This document shows, in pieces, positions 1 to 7,758 of a stretch of 64,000 nt of DNA (positions are counted from its first letter, which is position 1; each line of letters opens with the position of its first letter). The notes under the pieces were generated by a model, which was given only the letters and a program-made list of their open reading frames with translations, had not been told where the DNA came from and ran no database searches. The position numbers and the translations under genes were made by a program. The stretch comes from Agrobacterium tumefaciens (GTDB taxonomy: Bacteria > Pseudomonadota > Alphaproteobacteria > Rhizobiales > Rhizobiaceae). The stretch is taken from assembly GCA_025559845.1 (NCBI GenBank), contig CP048469.1, positions 1,798,001 through 1,862,000 on the forward strand, read 5' to 3'.

Positions 1-231
1 GCGCTCCTGCGTCTGTTGGATGAATGTTCCGCTCGGCGTGTTGCTGATTTTGCTGATACGGAATCCAGGCAGGACCGGCTCAGTGCCTAAAAGGCCAGCC
101 TCAGCGGCTCGGCGCAAGCTTTCGGAGAGCGCAGACTTCTTGACGCCGAGCGCTACGGCAGCGGCTTTCAGCGTGCCGTGCTTTTTGTAGGCTTCGGCTC
201 TTCGGCGTAGTTCTTCTGTGGGTAGAGGCAT
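1..231 (-). CDS. phage winged-helix DNA-binding protein, N-terminal part (cut by window edge)
   Basis: The reading frame opens with ATG at 231 behind a GGAGA ribosome site and stays open to the window edge (77 codons visible), so its C-terminus is missing. Residues 1-45 (MPLPTEELRRRAEAYKKHG, then AALGVKKSALSESLRRA with variants) look like a helix-turn-helix that reads out a sequence ladder in a phage regulator. Rhizobial prophages often carry a larger protein with this N-terminus followed by a metallophosphoesterase-like domain; that second part cannot be seen here. It is last in the leftward gene order and has its own repeated leader with hairpin. Confidence 0.75.
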   Translation of the reverse strand, partial: MPLPTEELRRRAEAYKKHGTLKAAAVALGVKKSALSESLRRAAEAGLLGTEPVLPGFRISKISNTPSGTFIQQTQER

Positions 232-275
232 GCAGTCTCCTCGATGTGGTGGTTGAGGCCGTTTGGTGGGCGGCC
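232..275 (-). promoter_or_regulatory. repeated leader module L1 (hairpin, CACCACA, GAGGAGA)
   Basis: On the coding strand a GGCCG/CGGCC hairpin with CCCACCAAA in its loop (257-275) is followed by CCACCACA (245-252), GAGGAGA and the ATG. It is one of about 19 copies in this prophage. Confidence 0.75.
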
Positions 276-283
276 GTTTGTTT

Positions 284-523
284 TTAGCGATATGGAATTG
301 GGCCGTTTTCACTGGGATAAGCGGTTTTCCCGAGGACCCAGAATCCGAGGAACCATTGCAGCTTGAAAGAAACCCCATACCAACGCGCAATTTCGTGGTC
401 GGCGTAATCGTTCCGCCCTTCTGTGGTACTCCCCTTAGAAAGGAGAGTACCGGTGTATGCGCGAATCTTCGTGGGATTGTCGGGCTCCCCATTGTGAATT
501 CGAAGGCCTAGGAAACTCTTCAC
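284..523 (-). CDS. small hypothetical protein with hydrophobic stretch
   Basis: A 79-residue frame that starts with GTG at 523, overlapping the TGA of the upstream protease gene (GTGA), which suggests translational coupling. It has one hydrophobic, aromatic-rich stretch (FKLQWFLGFWVLG, residues about 52-64). No family recognised. It could be a chance frame, but overlap geometry and same strand as its neighbour favour a real gene. Confidence 0.4.
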   Translation of the reverse strand: MKSFLGLRIHNGEPDNPTKIRAYTGTLLSKGSTTEGRNDYADHEIARWYGVSFKLQWFLGFWVLGKTAYPSENGPIPYR

Positions 524-1188
524 CCCACCCTCCCCAGCAACTCACAAACCGCAGTCGAAGGCACAACAAAGCCATAGCCAACGAGAGAACCAGAGAAGCC
601 AACGGGAGCGGCCATAACGCCGACGGTAATGCCGATGAGGTCGCCGCCATCGGAATACACCGGCCCACCTGATTGCCCCATCACAGTCGTGATGTCTGTC
701 ACATAGACGGACTTCCACGGACCTGTTTCGCGGGGATCGCCGGCGATCTTGCCGTAGGCAGCAACGAATTCGATTTTCAGGGGATTGCCGTAAGCAACGA
801 TAGGATCGCCCGCCTTCACAGCGCGGCAGGCCAGCTTTGCGGCGCCAAGCCCCGCCGACGACGTGCGCAGCAGTGCAATGTCGTACGCTTTATTGATCCA
901 GAGGACATCGGCCTTGCGGTTCTCACCGCCCTTGGCTTTCACCTGGACTTCCTTCGCATCGCCGACGACGTGCGCAGCAGTGACGATAAAGCCATCTCCG
1001 ATATGAACGCCGGAGCCGTGGCCGCTTGCTGGGAAAATTTTGACAGTGGCGCTCTCGGTGGCTGGCAATGCCGGTGGAGGAAGGAGCGCATAGGCGGCCG
1101 CAGAGGTCGCGGCGACCACGAGGAATAAAACAACGAGGAATGCTGTCGACGAACGCCGCAGCGAGGCACGCAGGAATCTTCTGAGCAT
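520..1188 (-). CDS. membrane-anchored trypsin-like serine protease
   Basis: A 222-residue protein with an N-terminal membrane anchor (residues about 15-37) followed by a chymotrypsin/Deg-type protease domain. The full triad is visible: His73 in TAAHVVG, Asp103 in AYDIALLR and Ser174 in GQSGGPV. The anchor puts the protease on the periplasmic side. I chose ATG 1188 rather than the longer frame because GAGGGGATAATC precedes it. It has its own operator-type promoter (1269-1297) and repeated leader, so it is a separately controlled cargo gene. It is not next to the capsid genes, so a capsid maturation role is unlikely; degradation of envelope proteins or superinfection exclusion are open possibilities. 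Confidence 0.85.
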   Translation of the reverse strand: MLRRFLRASLRRSSTAFLVVLFLVVAATSAAAYALLPPPALPATESATVKIFPASGHGSGVHIGDGFIVTAAHVVGDAKEVQVKAKGGENRKADVLWINKAYDIALLRTSSAGLGAAKLACRAVKAGDPIVAYGNPLKIEFVAAYGKIAGDPRETGPWKSVYVTDITTVMGQSGGPVYSDGGDLIGITVGVMAAPVGFSGSLVGYGFVVPSTAVCELLGRVG

Positions 1189-1245
1189 GATTATCCCCTC
1201 TTTCTGGCGACCGTGCGCCAATGTGGTGGTTTCGGCTGGTTGCCG
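1189..1245 (-). promoter_or_regulatory. repeated leader module L2
   Basis: On the coding strand a TCGGC/GCCGA hairpin with loop AACCA (1231-1245) is followed by CCACCACA (1222-1229). Here CCACCACA is about 22 nt further from the ribosome site GAGGGGA than in the other copies. Confidence 0.65.
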
Positions 1246-1268
1246 AGCGGCTGGTGAGGCCGACAATC

Positions 1269-1301
1269 AAGCTATACTGTTTTTACAAATTTGTCAAGGT
1301 T
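1269..1301 (-). promoter_or_regulatory. leftward promoter with repressor operator (copy 1)
   Basis: Coding-strand reading: TTGACA (1297-1292), 17-base spacer, TAGCTT (1274-1269). The palindrome ACAAATTTGT overlaps the -35 box. The same arrangement recurs at 40284-40312 and 51049-51077. It should start transcription near 1262 for the protease gene and be shut by the 51099-51701 repressor. Confidence 0.75.
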
Positions 1302-1357
1302 GCGCTTTGCGCGCCATAATCAATTGACACCGCGCGCAAACGGAACATAATAAGAAC

Positions 1358-1525
1358 ATGAATACTTACCGTTTTCAGGCTGGAAGATCGGTCGTCACCG
1401 TACAGGCAACCACAGAAAAAGAAGCGGCGGCAAAGGCAAGTGAAAAACTCACCCACCTTGCCGCCAAGTTTTTCGTGCGCCCGCCTGCTGATGGCTGGAC
1501 ATTACAACAAATAGAGGCGCCATGA
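1358..1525 (+). CDS. small hypothetical protein (55 aa)
   Basis: First of a short rightward gene chain. ATG 1358 gives 55 residues (MNTYRFQAGRSVVTVQATTE and onward), basic and rich in Lys/Ala. Its stop overlaps the next start (ATGA at 1522-1525). No family recognised; the coupled starts of four genes in a row support it being real. Confidence 0.55.
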   Translation: MNTYRFQAGRSVVTVQATTEKEAAAKASEKLTHLAAKFFVRPPADGWTLQQIEAP

Positions 1526-1683
1526 CCGACCAAAAGACGAAATCAGGCGACGGTGTTCTCGATCAGCACTGGTGCGAGCATCCGAGCTGCAAGCAATGGG
1601 GCGGCTTTGGTTTCAGCCGAAGCAAGGCCGAGAAATCGACCTGGCATTGCTGGGAACACTATCCACACAAAGACGTGCCGTAG
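1522..1683 (+). CDS. small Cys/His-rich, possibly zinc-binding protein (53 aa)
   Basis: Coupled to the previous gene by ATGA. The 53-residue product has HWCEHPSC near residue 16 and WHCWEHYPH near residue 41, a Cys/His spacing (C-x4-C ... H-x-C-x2-H) that would suit one zinc ion. It also has WGGFGFSRSKAEKSTW between the two halves, like small zinc-ribbon proteins of phages. Function unknown. Confidence 0.55.
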   Translation: MTDQKTKSGDGVLDQHWCEHPSCKQWGGFGFSRSKAEKSTWHCWEHYPHKDVP

Positions 1684-1976
1684 TGACATACCAGCCGAAA
1701 CATCGCTGGAAGCGTACCCAGATAGACCAGAGAGACCCACCGACAGATTACGACTGGACGGGGTACGATGGGAAAGACGCTATAGGGCGAGCTCGGAAAG
1801 AGATGCATGGCCCGACGAAGGGCAAGTGGCATTGGGCTGGATGGTTCCCAGATGGGTTCAGGGGTAGGCCACCAACGCCGAACGCTGGCTACGCCCCTAC
1901 CTGCCGAGAGGCGATGCAGAAGTGTGAGGAATATTGGGGGCGGGTGAGGGAGGCAATTGAGGGAGGCCAACTATGA
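1683..1976 (+). CDS. small hypothetical phage protein (97 aa)
   Basis: GTG at 1683 overlaps the upstream TAG (TAGTG); a longer ATG frame from 1572 would overlap the zinc-type gene almost fully, so the GTG start is preferred. The product is Trp- and Arg-rich (KGKWHWAGWFPDGFRG, then CREAMQKCEEYWGRV). No function can be assigned. Its stop overlaps the next ATG (ATGA at 1973). Confidence 0.5.
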   Translation: MTYQPKHRWKRTQIDQRDPPTDYDWTGYDGKDAIGRARKEMHGPTKGKWHWAGWFPDGFRGRPPTPNAGYAPTCREAMQKCEEYWGRVREAIEGGQL

Positions 1977-2188
1977 CATCGCAACTGACAAGACAAAAGC
2001 AAGCAGAGCAACGCCTAGCCTCTGCTCTACGCCTTTTCAACGATGCAATACGCGAGGCACATGAGGTCGGGCTCGATATTGATATCTCCGAGCTGACTAT
2101 GCACACGCCACGCGGCCCGATGATTAGGGTCGATCTGAAGACGTTTCCATTGAAGGGCGCGCCGCCTGTTCTCCGGGTTGTGGAGTAA
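1973..2188 (+). CDS. small hypothetical protein (71 aa)
   Basis: Last member of the coupled chain; starts in the ATGA overlap. The first 45 residues are a charged, probably helical segment (LTRQKQAEQRLASALRLF), the rest strand-like. No family recognised. Confidence 0.55.
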   Translation: MTSQLTRQKQAEQRLASALRLFNDAIREAHEVGLDIDISELTMHTPRGPMIRVDLKTFPLKGAPPVLRVVE

Positions 2189-2382
2189 GATTACCCTCGG
2201 TTGCGATGGGTTGCTTGACTCCTCGGGCGGCATTTTATTTGAATGCTAGCGTTTCAGGGGACGAGCACCGTATTCAGCTCACCGCATTATATTATTTCAA
2301 TATTGACCAATGTTTCATCAAGTACGCCGCCTCGGGGAACCGGGCGGCTTTTGATTGTATTTTTATCGTGGTAGGAACTGAA

Positions 2383-3033
2383 ATGCCTTACATCGAACGC
2401 GATCTCCTAGCTTATTCGTACGACAATCCTGACCACGCGTACCGCACCGGTACAAACTATCCACTTCCTGACGGGCACGCCGCATCCATTGGGCATGTCA
2501 TTGCGAGCACCGCAAAACTTGAAGGATATCTTCACACCGTCGTTCGACACTTGTCTAAAATTGACGACGAGACGGCCAGAATATTTACGGCCAGACTATC
2601 CACTACTCCGATTATCAGCCTGATTGAGGACCTTGTTCCCGAGAGAAAGCCTGAGATGGAAAAGTCATTGAGTGAACTCGTCAAGCGACTTAACTACGTC
2701 TTCCGCATTCGGAATCTAGTTGCTCACCATGAGGTTACTTGGAATGATTATTCACTCAGGTTTCAAAGCGGCAGTTTCGCGAAAAAAATAAGCGACCCTA
2801 GAAAAACTTGCTTTCCAATCGAATTGGATGAGATGAAAAACATTGCTTTGCTGGCTGAACTTCTCGCGTCTTCCTGTTACAACCTGCTAACAGATAAAGC
2901 CTCCGGCCTAGACTTAGCGATAGCAACCATCGAAAATTTCGAAAAAGAATACAATCTGCCCGAAGACCCAACAAAACACTCGAACAGAATATCTAGAACT
3001 CCGTCTGATTTCGTGCCGTCATACATATTTTAG
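2383..3033 (+). CDS. hypothetical protein with HEPN-like R-x4-H motif
   Basis: A 216-residue, mostly helical protein. ATG 2383 is preferred over the longer frame from 2206 because AGGAACTGAA lies just upstream and the extra N-terminus looks non-coding. The segment FRIRNLVAHHEV contains RNLVAH, the R-x4-H signature of HEPN RNases (AbiU2-like and similar families). Base composition is visibly more AT-rich than the phage around it, and it sits at the end of the late region, a usual place for cargo. A defence or superinfection role is an inference. Confidence 0.6.
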   Translation: MPYIERDLLAYSYDNPDHAYRTGTNYPLPDGHAASIGHVIASTAKLEGYLHTVVRHLSKIDDETARIFTARLSTTPIISLIEDLVPERKPEMEKSLSELVKRLNYVFRIRNLVAHHEVTWNDYSLRFQSGSFAKKISDPRKTCFPIELDEMKNIALLAELLASSCYNLLTDKASGLDLAIATIENFEKEYNLPEDPTKHSNRISRTPSDFVPSYIF

Positions 3034-3083
3034 CAATGACTGGGCGGGTGCGCTATTAAGACCCCCACCCAGGTATTGACCGC

Positions 3084-3476
3084 TTAATCGACAGTCAAAA
3101 CGAGAGCACCATTCGCAAACTTGACGTTAGTGCCTGCGCCGACTGACTGTGCTCCACCAGTGAGCGGTCCGTACATAAGCAAGTTGCCTGCACTAGCCGC
3201 ATCATAAACGCCGAAGTGAGAAACAGTTGCAGCTGCTGCAGCAGCACCGAAGTCCGCATCAGCGTTAAGAGTGAGAACGCCACCGGTCCTTCCAAACGTG
3301 CCGACAACGCGACCGGCCACACGGATAGTAGTGGTGACCTCGGCTCCGCCAGACCCAGGGTCCGTCGGATCGCCATTGAAAAGAGCCACATATCGATTTG
3401 CTGGCGCAGTCGGCATTGCAGTGCCATTCACCCACGCAGCGACGGCTGCTTCGAGGTAATCAGAAAATCCAGCCAT
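3084..3476 (-). CDS. tail fibre-type protein (minor tail)
   Basis: A 130-residue protein of the type MAGFSDYLEAAVAAWVNG followed by YVALFNGDPTDPGSGG, which is the pattern of short phage tail fibre/minor tail proteins that end the tail gene cluster. Gly/Ala-rich beta structure is expected. The start overlaps the stop of the upstream gene (TAATG). Confidence 0.6.
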   Translation of the reverse strand: MAGFSDYLEAAVAAWVNGTAMPTAPANRYVALFNGDPTDPGSGGAEVTTTIRVAGRVVGTFGRTGGVLTLNADADFGAAAAAATVSHFGVYDAASAGNLLMYGPLTGGAQSVGAGTNVKFANGALVLTVD

Positions 3477-3760
3477 TATTCATCCTTCTCAAGTGCTGCA
3501 AGGCGCGCCAGTTCTTCTGGGCTTGGAGGCGCGAAAATCGCGTCAGCATCGAGAGCCACCGTTTCCATGATTGCGAATGCGTCTCGATTGTCTCGGTAGT
3601 TCTCATCGTATTTGACACGCTCTGGGAGTACGTATTTTCCTGCGTACTTGCCGAGATCCACCTTTCTTGGGTCGAGCGTGTAAATCTGGCCCTGAGTGGC
3701 CTCCCTGAGACGGGCGGCCTCTATCTCGGTGATGACTAGAAAAGGCAAAAGATTTGCCAT
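3476..3760 (-). CDS. small tail-cluster hypothetical protein
   Basis: 94 residues, coupled to both neighbours through TAATG overlaps. Acidic C-terminus (PPSPEELARLAALEKDE). Its position between two tail structural genes suggests an assembly or fibre accessory role; no family recognised. Confidence 0.55.
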   Translation of the reverse strand: MANLLPFLVITEIEAARLREATQGQIYTLDPRKVDLGKYAGKYVLPERVKYDENYRDNRDAFAIMETVALDADAIFAPPSPEELARLAALEKDE

Positions 3761-5115
3761 TAGGTTGCTCCAATAGCTGAGAGGAATGTTGTGACGCGCG
3801 AGTGCATTTTCGTCGCATCGCTATCCGTGAATGACGATCCACTGTAGAAAAGCGCCGCCCTGTCTGCGGCGTACTGCGTCGCGTTCCTGAGGATGTAGGC
3901 TGGACCAGTAGCGACAGCGCTTGCTGCAGCGGTATCGCTTACACTGAGAACTCCGTTGCGGTAGTACGCCCTAGCCGCAGCCCCAGTTCTTGTCACCGTT
4001 CGGTGACCAACGAGTGTCTCCGCCGCGCCGAGGTTGTAAGATGAGCTGTCGTTCATTCGGAAGCTTCCAGCGCCGGCAGGATTTGGCGTTAGGAAAGTTC
4101 TGGTGGACTGGCTCGATCCGAAGAGCGGAGCAGACGCCGTGCTGGCCTCTTGGTTGACGTAGATGCCTATGGTTGCCGAGTTCAGCGCAAAGAGGTTGCC
4201 TGATGCATTGAATGCCTCCTGAAGACTTGCGTGGCTTGATACGCCGTCGCCTTTCATGCCTCGGTACGCTGTGTAGGCGGGAGAGTTTGCCAGAGACAGC
4301 GCTTTCGCAAGGTTTCTGACGTTGCGCGCAAATCCGGCCGATGTGTCAGCCGGGACGATAAGCCAGTCGAGCTTTGACCAAATACCGTCAGTTTTTAGGC
4401 CCGAAACAAAACTGTTTAGAGCCTGCTTGAAGTCGGCTGATGAGCTTGGCGCATATCCGTCCAAGTATGCTTGTGCATCCGTGTCAAACGATGACCCAGG
4501 TGTTAGCGTCACAGTCGCCGTCGCAGATGTAAGGCTAGAAACCGCACCGATCAGTCCGGCAACCGTACTCAAGTAGCCAGAGGCGGAGTTGTCCGTTGTA
4601 GACGTCGCCGACAAAGCCAGCATCGCCAGAATGATTGCGGTCGCGTCGGTTTCAGAAGATGCTGACCCGAAAAGAGTGAACCCAGACGATAGAACTCCCG
4701 ACGCAGAAGACATTCCTGCGCTGGATCCAGAAGCGGAAAGTATTCTACTCAGCGTAGCTTCGCTCAGGACGCCCGAATCCACGGCGCCGTATAAAGAAGC
4801 TTGAGCCAGGATTGCTGCTATCGCAGATGAATTTGATGCACCCAGTCCGCCCAAGAGGATATCATCCATAGGGGTTATGCTCAGCGTGCCATCCGCCGCA
4901 GACATTCCCTGCGCAAATCCTCTAAGTGCTCCGAGGATTACAGGGTCGCCGAGTACGCCAAGCAGCGCGAAGTCTAGAGCTCTCCTGTCTCCGTGGGCTG
5001 AAGTTGCGCCAATAATCAGAGCATCGATTAGCCGTCTGATGCCCGCGCCATTCACATCCCCAACAAGGAGGGCATCAAGGACAGAACGGCGGCCATCAAT
5101 ACTGACAGATGCCAT
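3760..5115 (-). CDS. large Ser/Ala/Thr-rich tail appendage protein
   Basis: 451 residues. The first 230 are low-complexity Ser/Ala/Gly/Thr, as in extended beta-fibre shafts; the last 200 resemble a lectin/LamG-like domain seen in phage tail appendages (GLKTDGIWSKLDWLIV, later YYRNGVLSVSDTAAAS). It is probably a distal tail or receptor-contact protein. ATG 5115 overlaps the upstream TGA. Confidence 0.6.
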   Translation of the reverse strand: MASVSIDGRRSVLDALLVGDVNGAGIRRLIDALIIGATSAHGDRRALDFALLGVLGDPVILGALRGFAQGMSAADGTLSITPMDDILLGGLGASNSSAIAAILAQASLYGAVDSGVLSEATLSRILSASGSSAGMSSASGVLSSGFTLFGSASSETDATAIILAMLALSATSTTDNSASGYLSTVAGLIGAVSSLTSATATVTLTPGSSFDTDAQAYLDGYAPSSSADFKQALNSFVSGLKTDGIWSKLDWLIVPADTSAGFARNVRNLAKALSLANSPAYTAYRGMKGDGVSSHASLQEAFNASGNLFALNSATIGIYVNQEASTASAPLFGSSQSTRTFLTPNPAGAGSFRMNDSSSYNLGAAETLVGHRTVTRTGAAARAYYRNGVLSVSDTAAASAVATGPAYILRNATQYAADRAALFYSGSSFTDSDATKMHSRVTTFLSAIGAT

Positions 5116-5435
5116 CAACCCGCCCGCCTGAGATAAGTGTTGGATGTGCTGACGGTCACCCCATCCGCATTAACAACGATGAAGCGCAGATAAGCTATGC
5201 GGCCTAGCGGAAGAGCCAATGTCGCCTCCTCATTGAGGATAAAATAGCCGTGCGCCTGGTCGCCTAGAGGAGATCGATTTTCGATCACCAGATCGTCGCC
5301 TTCGGGGAGTGTTATCGCCTGCTTGGAGAACAGCTTCAGCGAGACGGTGCACCCCGTCAGATCCGCAACGCCTTCGCTGGTAACGATCCGGAAAGGCTGC
5401 CTGACCTCGTCACCTCCGTTGAATTCAATGTCCAT
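5115..5435 (-). CDS. small beta-rich tail/baseplate protein
   Basis: 106 residues with the run FNGGDEVRQPFRIVTSEG near the N-terminus, like the N-terminal Ig-type domains that attach phage fibres (BppU-N type). Ribosome site AAGGGGG lies before ATG 5435. It probably links the 3760-5115 appendage to the tail. Confidence 0.5.
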   Translation of the reverse strand: MDIEFNGGDEVRQPFRIVTSEGVADLTGCTVSLKLFSKQAITLPEGDDLVIENRSPLGDQAHGYFILNEEATLALPLGRIAYLRFIVVNADGVTVSTSNTYLRRAG

Positions 5436-5465
5436 GAATCCCCCTTTGGGATTGCCTATCGGCCT

Positions 5466-5810
5466 TTAATTTGCCCGCGTCGTGCGCGGCTTAGATTGGT
5501 TCTCGACGATGCGATCAACGCGCAGCGTCATCTGATCGACGGCGCTCTTAACGCCGCTGATGGCTTCCATGATTTGCTCGGTGGTCTCGCGCATACCGGC
5601 CTTGGTGATGTACGTTTCAGCAGTATGGAGCCTGTGCGCCGCCAACTCTTCTCGAGCAAGCGACGCCATTGCGTGCGCTGCTGCGGCCGCGCCTGCGGCT
5701 TCGGTCTTCGCCGCGCTGATCTTGGCGTCGACATACTTCCAGAGGCCGAATAGGAAACCGAAGACGGTGATAAAGAACACCGCGACGGCCATGATTTCAG
5801 GGCCGCTCAT
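5466..5810 (-). CDS. one-TM coiled-coil protein of the lysis region
   Basis: 114 residues: one membrane segment at residues about 6-27 (IMAVAVFFITVFGFLFGLW) and then a long Ala/Glu-rich helix likely to form a coiled coil. It overlaps the Rz1 gene by ATGA. Proteins of this shape occur next to holins (XhlA-like), so an accessory lysis role is likely but unproved. Confidence 0.6.
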   Translation of the reverse strand: MSGPEIMAVAVFFITVFGFLFGLWKYVDAKISAAKTEAAGAAAAAHAMASLAREELAAHRLHTAETYITKAGMRETTEQIMEAISGVKSAVDQMTLRVDRIVENQSKPRTTRAN

Positions 5811-6130
5811 GGCTTACCTTCCTTCTGCTGCGGGTCCTGTCCACCAGAGCGAAGCGCGTCATCCCGATCAATGATGTAGTTGCGCAGAGCCAAATGGCGC
5901 CGATAGCAATCAAGCAGCGCCACCCTGTCGGGAATCCAGAGGTCTTCGACTTGCTCTTGCGTGAGAGGCTCGTTGCCGATGTTGGCCGGCAGTGCGCACA
6001 GCTTCATCAGCGCGCTATCCGGAGCCGCAATGACAGGCGGCTTGACCGGGCTAACGAATTTTGTTGATACGCTGCACGCTGCCAGAGCCAAGGGCAGTAC
6101 GGCCAGCATCAGGATCTTGCTGAGCTTCAA
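5807..6130 (-). CDS. Rz1: o-spanin (Rz1-like lipoprotein)
   Basis: 107 residues with a lipoprotein signal ending LALAAC (acylated Cys19) and a proline-rich region (PVKPPVIAAP) typical of outer-membrane spanins. It starts with TTG at 6130 behind AAGGAG, inside the 3' end of the i-spanin gene in another frame, the classical Rz/Rz1 arrangement. It joins the i-spanin to disrupt the outer membrane after endolysin action. Confidence 0.8.
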   Translation of the reverse strand: MKLSKILMLAVLPLALAACSVSTKFVSPVKPPVIAAPDSALMKLCALPANIGNEPLTQEQVEDLWIPDRVALLDCYRRHLALRNYIIDRDDALRSGGQDPQQKEGKP

Positions 6131-6419
6131 GCCGCAGCTCCTTTCGCAATTCAGTGATTTCTTGTTCGCGTGCGGCGATCTCGGCTAGTGCCTCGGCTTC
6201 GCGCTTCTTTGCTGCGTTGTTCGCGATAGTCTGCCGTCGCTGCTCGTTGGCGTCGGCCTCGGCGAGCTCGGCTGCCCTTGCGGCTTCTCGCGCTTGGTAG
6301 ACAAGTTCTGCCGCCTCGTAGCCGTTGCTGTAGATGCGATTGTGTACGCCCCAGAGCAGCAAGGACGCAGCGATTGCGGCGTAGAGATACATGGCTGGCT
6401 TGCTGAGGAAGATGCTCAC
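6051..6419 (-). CDS. Rz: i-spanin (Rz-like)
   Basis: 122 residues: N-terminal membrane anchor (residues about 8-25) and then an Ala/Glu/Arg-rich periplasmic coiled coil. The GTG start overlaps the endolysin TGA (GTGA). The last 80 bases are shared with the Rz1 gene in a different frame. Size, topology and overlap match Rz. Confidence 0.8.
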   Translation of the reverse strand: MSIFLSKPAMYLYAAIAASLLLWGVHNRIYSNGYEAAELVYQAREAARAAELAEADANEQRRQTIANNAAKKREAEALAEIAAREQEITELRKELRLEAQQDPDAGRTALGSGSVQRINKIR

Positions 6420-7072
6420 TTGGCGCCTCCCTGTAGGCCAGACACGCAGACCTCCGCCTCACCGGCGCGCTGTGCGTCGCCCATCTCGCGGCGATTCACC
6501 AAACCACGCACAACGCGACCACCTGCCTTGTTCCACGCTGTCTGCGCTTCGCAGGCCCTGCGGTATTCACCATTCGGGATGTGGATAAACATTGCCGTCG
6601 AGCCAAGCTGGCCGCGACGGGGATTGGTGGAGCCGACACCGAAGTTATAGGCGCCAGAAATCATCGACGCCTGCACGCTGTCCGGAGCCTTGATGAAACC
6701 GCGCCCCTTGTCGACTAGCGGCAGGTAATAATCCTCGATGACGCGCTTTCTGAGCATCGCATCGCACTCGGCGAGTGTCTTGCGCATGCCAATTTTGACG
6801 CCTTCCGTCTCACCCCAACAGATCGTCGGAACGCCGACGATGTCGCGATAGGCAACGAGGTGAATGCCCTCCCATGGCTTGATGAGCTTGTCGATTGCAA
6901 GCTGCACGGCAGGAGGCGTATATCCGCGCGCGATGGCCGCGCGAATCTCTGCTGGCGTGTCCGGCGCTGAGCCACCAAACAGTGTCGCCCAGCCGGTCGC
7001 AATGGCAAGCGCCACCGCAGCCGCCACGGCTGACTTACCGCGTTTCGTGGCGACGATTTTATTGATCGGCAT
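6416..7072 (-). CDS. endolysin, GH24 lysozyme with N-terminal SAR-type anchor
   Basis: 218 residues. The catalytic triad spacing of T4-type lysozymes is present: Glu68 in KPWEG, Asp77 in AYRD and Thr83 in VPTICWGE (E-x8-D-x5-T). Residues about 15-33 form a weakly hydrophobic Ala/Gly-rich segment, as in signal-arrest-release endolysins, so export may not need a holin. ATG 7072 is chosen because AGGAGGT precedes it; the longer frame starts 7 codons earlier. Confidence 0.88.
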   Translation of the reverse strand: MPINKIVATKRGKSAVAAAVALAIATGWATLFGGSAPDTPAEIRAAIARGYTPPAVQLAIDKLIKPWEGIHLVAYRDIVGVPTICWGETEGVKIGMRKTLAECDAMLRKRVIEDYYLPLVDKGRGFIKAPDSVQASMISGAYNFGVGSTNPRRGQLGSTAMFIHIPNGEYRRACEAQTAWNKAGGRVVRGLVNRREMGDAQRAGEAEVCVSGLQGGAK

Positions 7073-7274
7073 CACCGACCTCCTTCTGCGCAAGAATGCG
7101 CGCCACGAACGCGGCAGCCGTAACCAACAGCGTTAGGCCGGCGAACAAGCCTGCAGGGATGGGCAGCGCAATGAAGGGAAGCATCGCCTCGATGCCGGAT
7201 AGCACCGCGGCGAGCACGATTAGGCGGACGGACCAGGCGCGTTTTAGCACCTGCCGCCAATTGTGGATGAGCAT
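7059..7274 (-). CDS. holin candidate, two membrane segments
   Basis: 71 residues, MLIHNWRQVLKRAWSVRL followed by two hydrophobic segments (about 18-37 and 41-61) and a short charged tail. Proteins with this N-terminus occur beside lysozyme genes in many rhizobial phages and are taken as holins. It overlaps the endolysin start by 14 bases. Confidence 0.72.
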   Translation of the reverse strand: MLIHNWRQVLKRAWSVRLIVLAAVLSGIEAMLPFIALPIPAGLFAGLTLLVTAAAFVARILAQKEVGDADQ

Positions 7275-7293
7275 GAGGATTCCTTGTTGTGGT

Positions 7294-7755
7294 TTACGCT
7301 ACCGGCCAAGCGATGGGAGCAATCTCCGCAAGAAACTGCTCGACAGTTGGCTGTTCGCGCTGGCCAGACTGCACCTTGGCGAGTTCGCCATACGCATAGA
7401 ACCATACGTTATCGCGCCAAGCTACGAAGGCCTGAGCCTCAGCCGCCCATTTCGGCCTTGTCGACGCGGTGTAGGAGGCGAGCGTCACCCCGTCGCGGAA
7501 CTGCTTCTCGCGCGCTGTACTGTCGACAAGGTTCTGGATTGCGTTTTCGTAGTCGGTGATGGTTGCCACAGGCTGAGGCGGCTCCACAGCGACGACTGCG
7601 CCATCAATCCATTTGCGACGACCAGGATTATCGAGCAGGTCCTGCCACTCGTTCTCCGATATCTCGACAGCGCCCTCAGGAATGTTGTCGCCGTGAACTT
7701 CATCGGAGTAGAAGCCCATAGGGTAACCCTGTTCATTAAAAACAGCAAAAATCAT
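7294..7755 (-). CDS. tail fibre assembly chaperone-like protein
   Basis: 153 residues. The N-terminal half (MIFAVFNEQGYPMGFYSDEV, then ISENEWQDLLDNPGRRKW) and the later DYENAIQNLVDSTAREKQF with ASYTASTRPKWAAEAQAFVAW match the general pattern of tail fibre assembly proteins (Tfa type). It lies directly behind a fibre gene, as expected for a fibre chaperone. Confidence 0.65.
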   Translation of the reverse strand: MIFAVFNEQGYPMGFYSDEVHGDNIPEGAVEISENEWQDLLDNPGRRKWIDGAVVAVEPPQPVATITDYENAIQNLVDSTAREKQFRDGVTLASYTASTRPKWAAEAQAFVAWRDNVWFYAYGELAKVQSGQREQPTVEQFLAEIAPIAWPVA

Positions 7756-7758
7756 GGC

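Noticed and set aside
1553..1867. Alternative + strand frames over the Cys/His gene, and the long 1572-1976 frame start
   Set aside because: They overlap the coupled short genes almost fully; the TAGTG start at 1683 gives a better gene chain.
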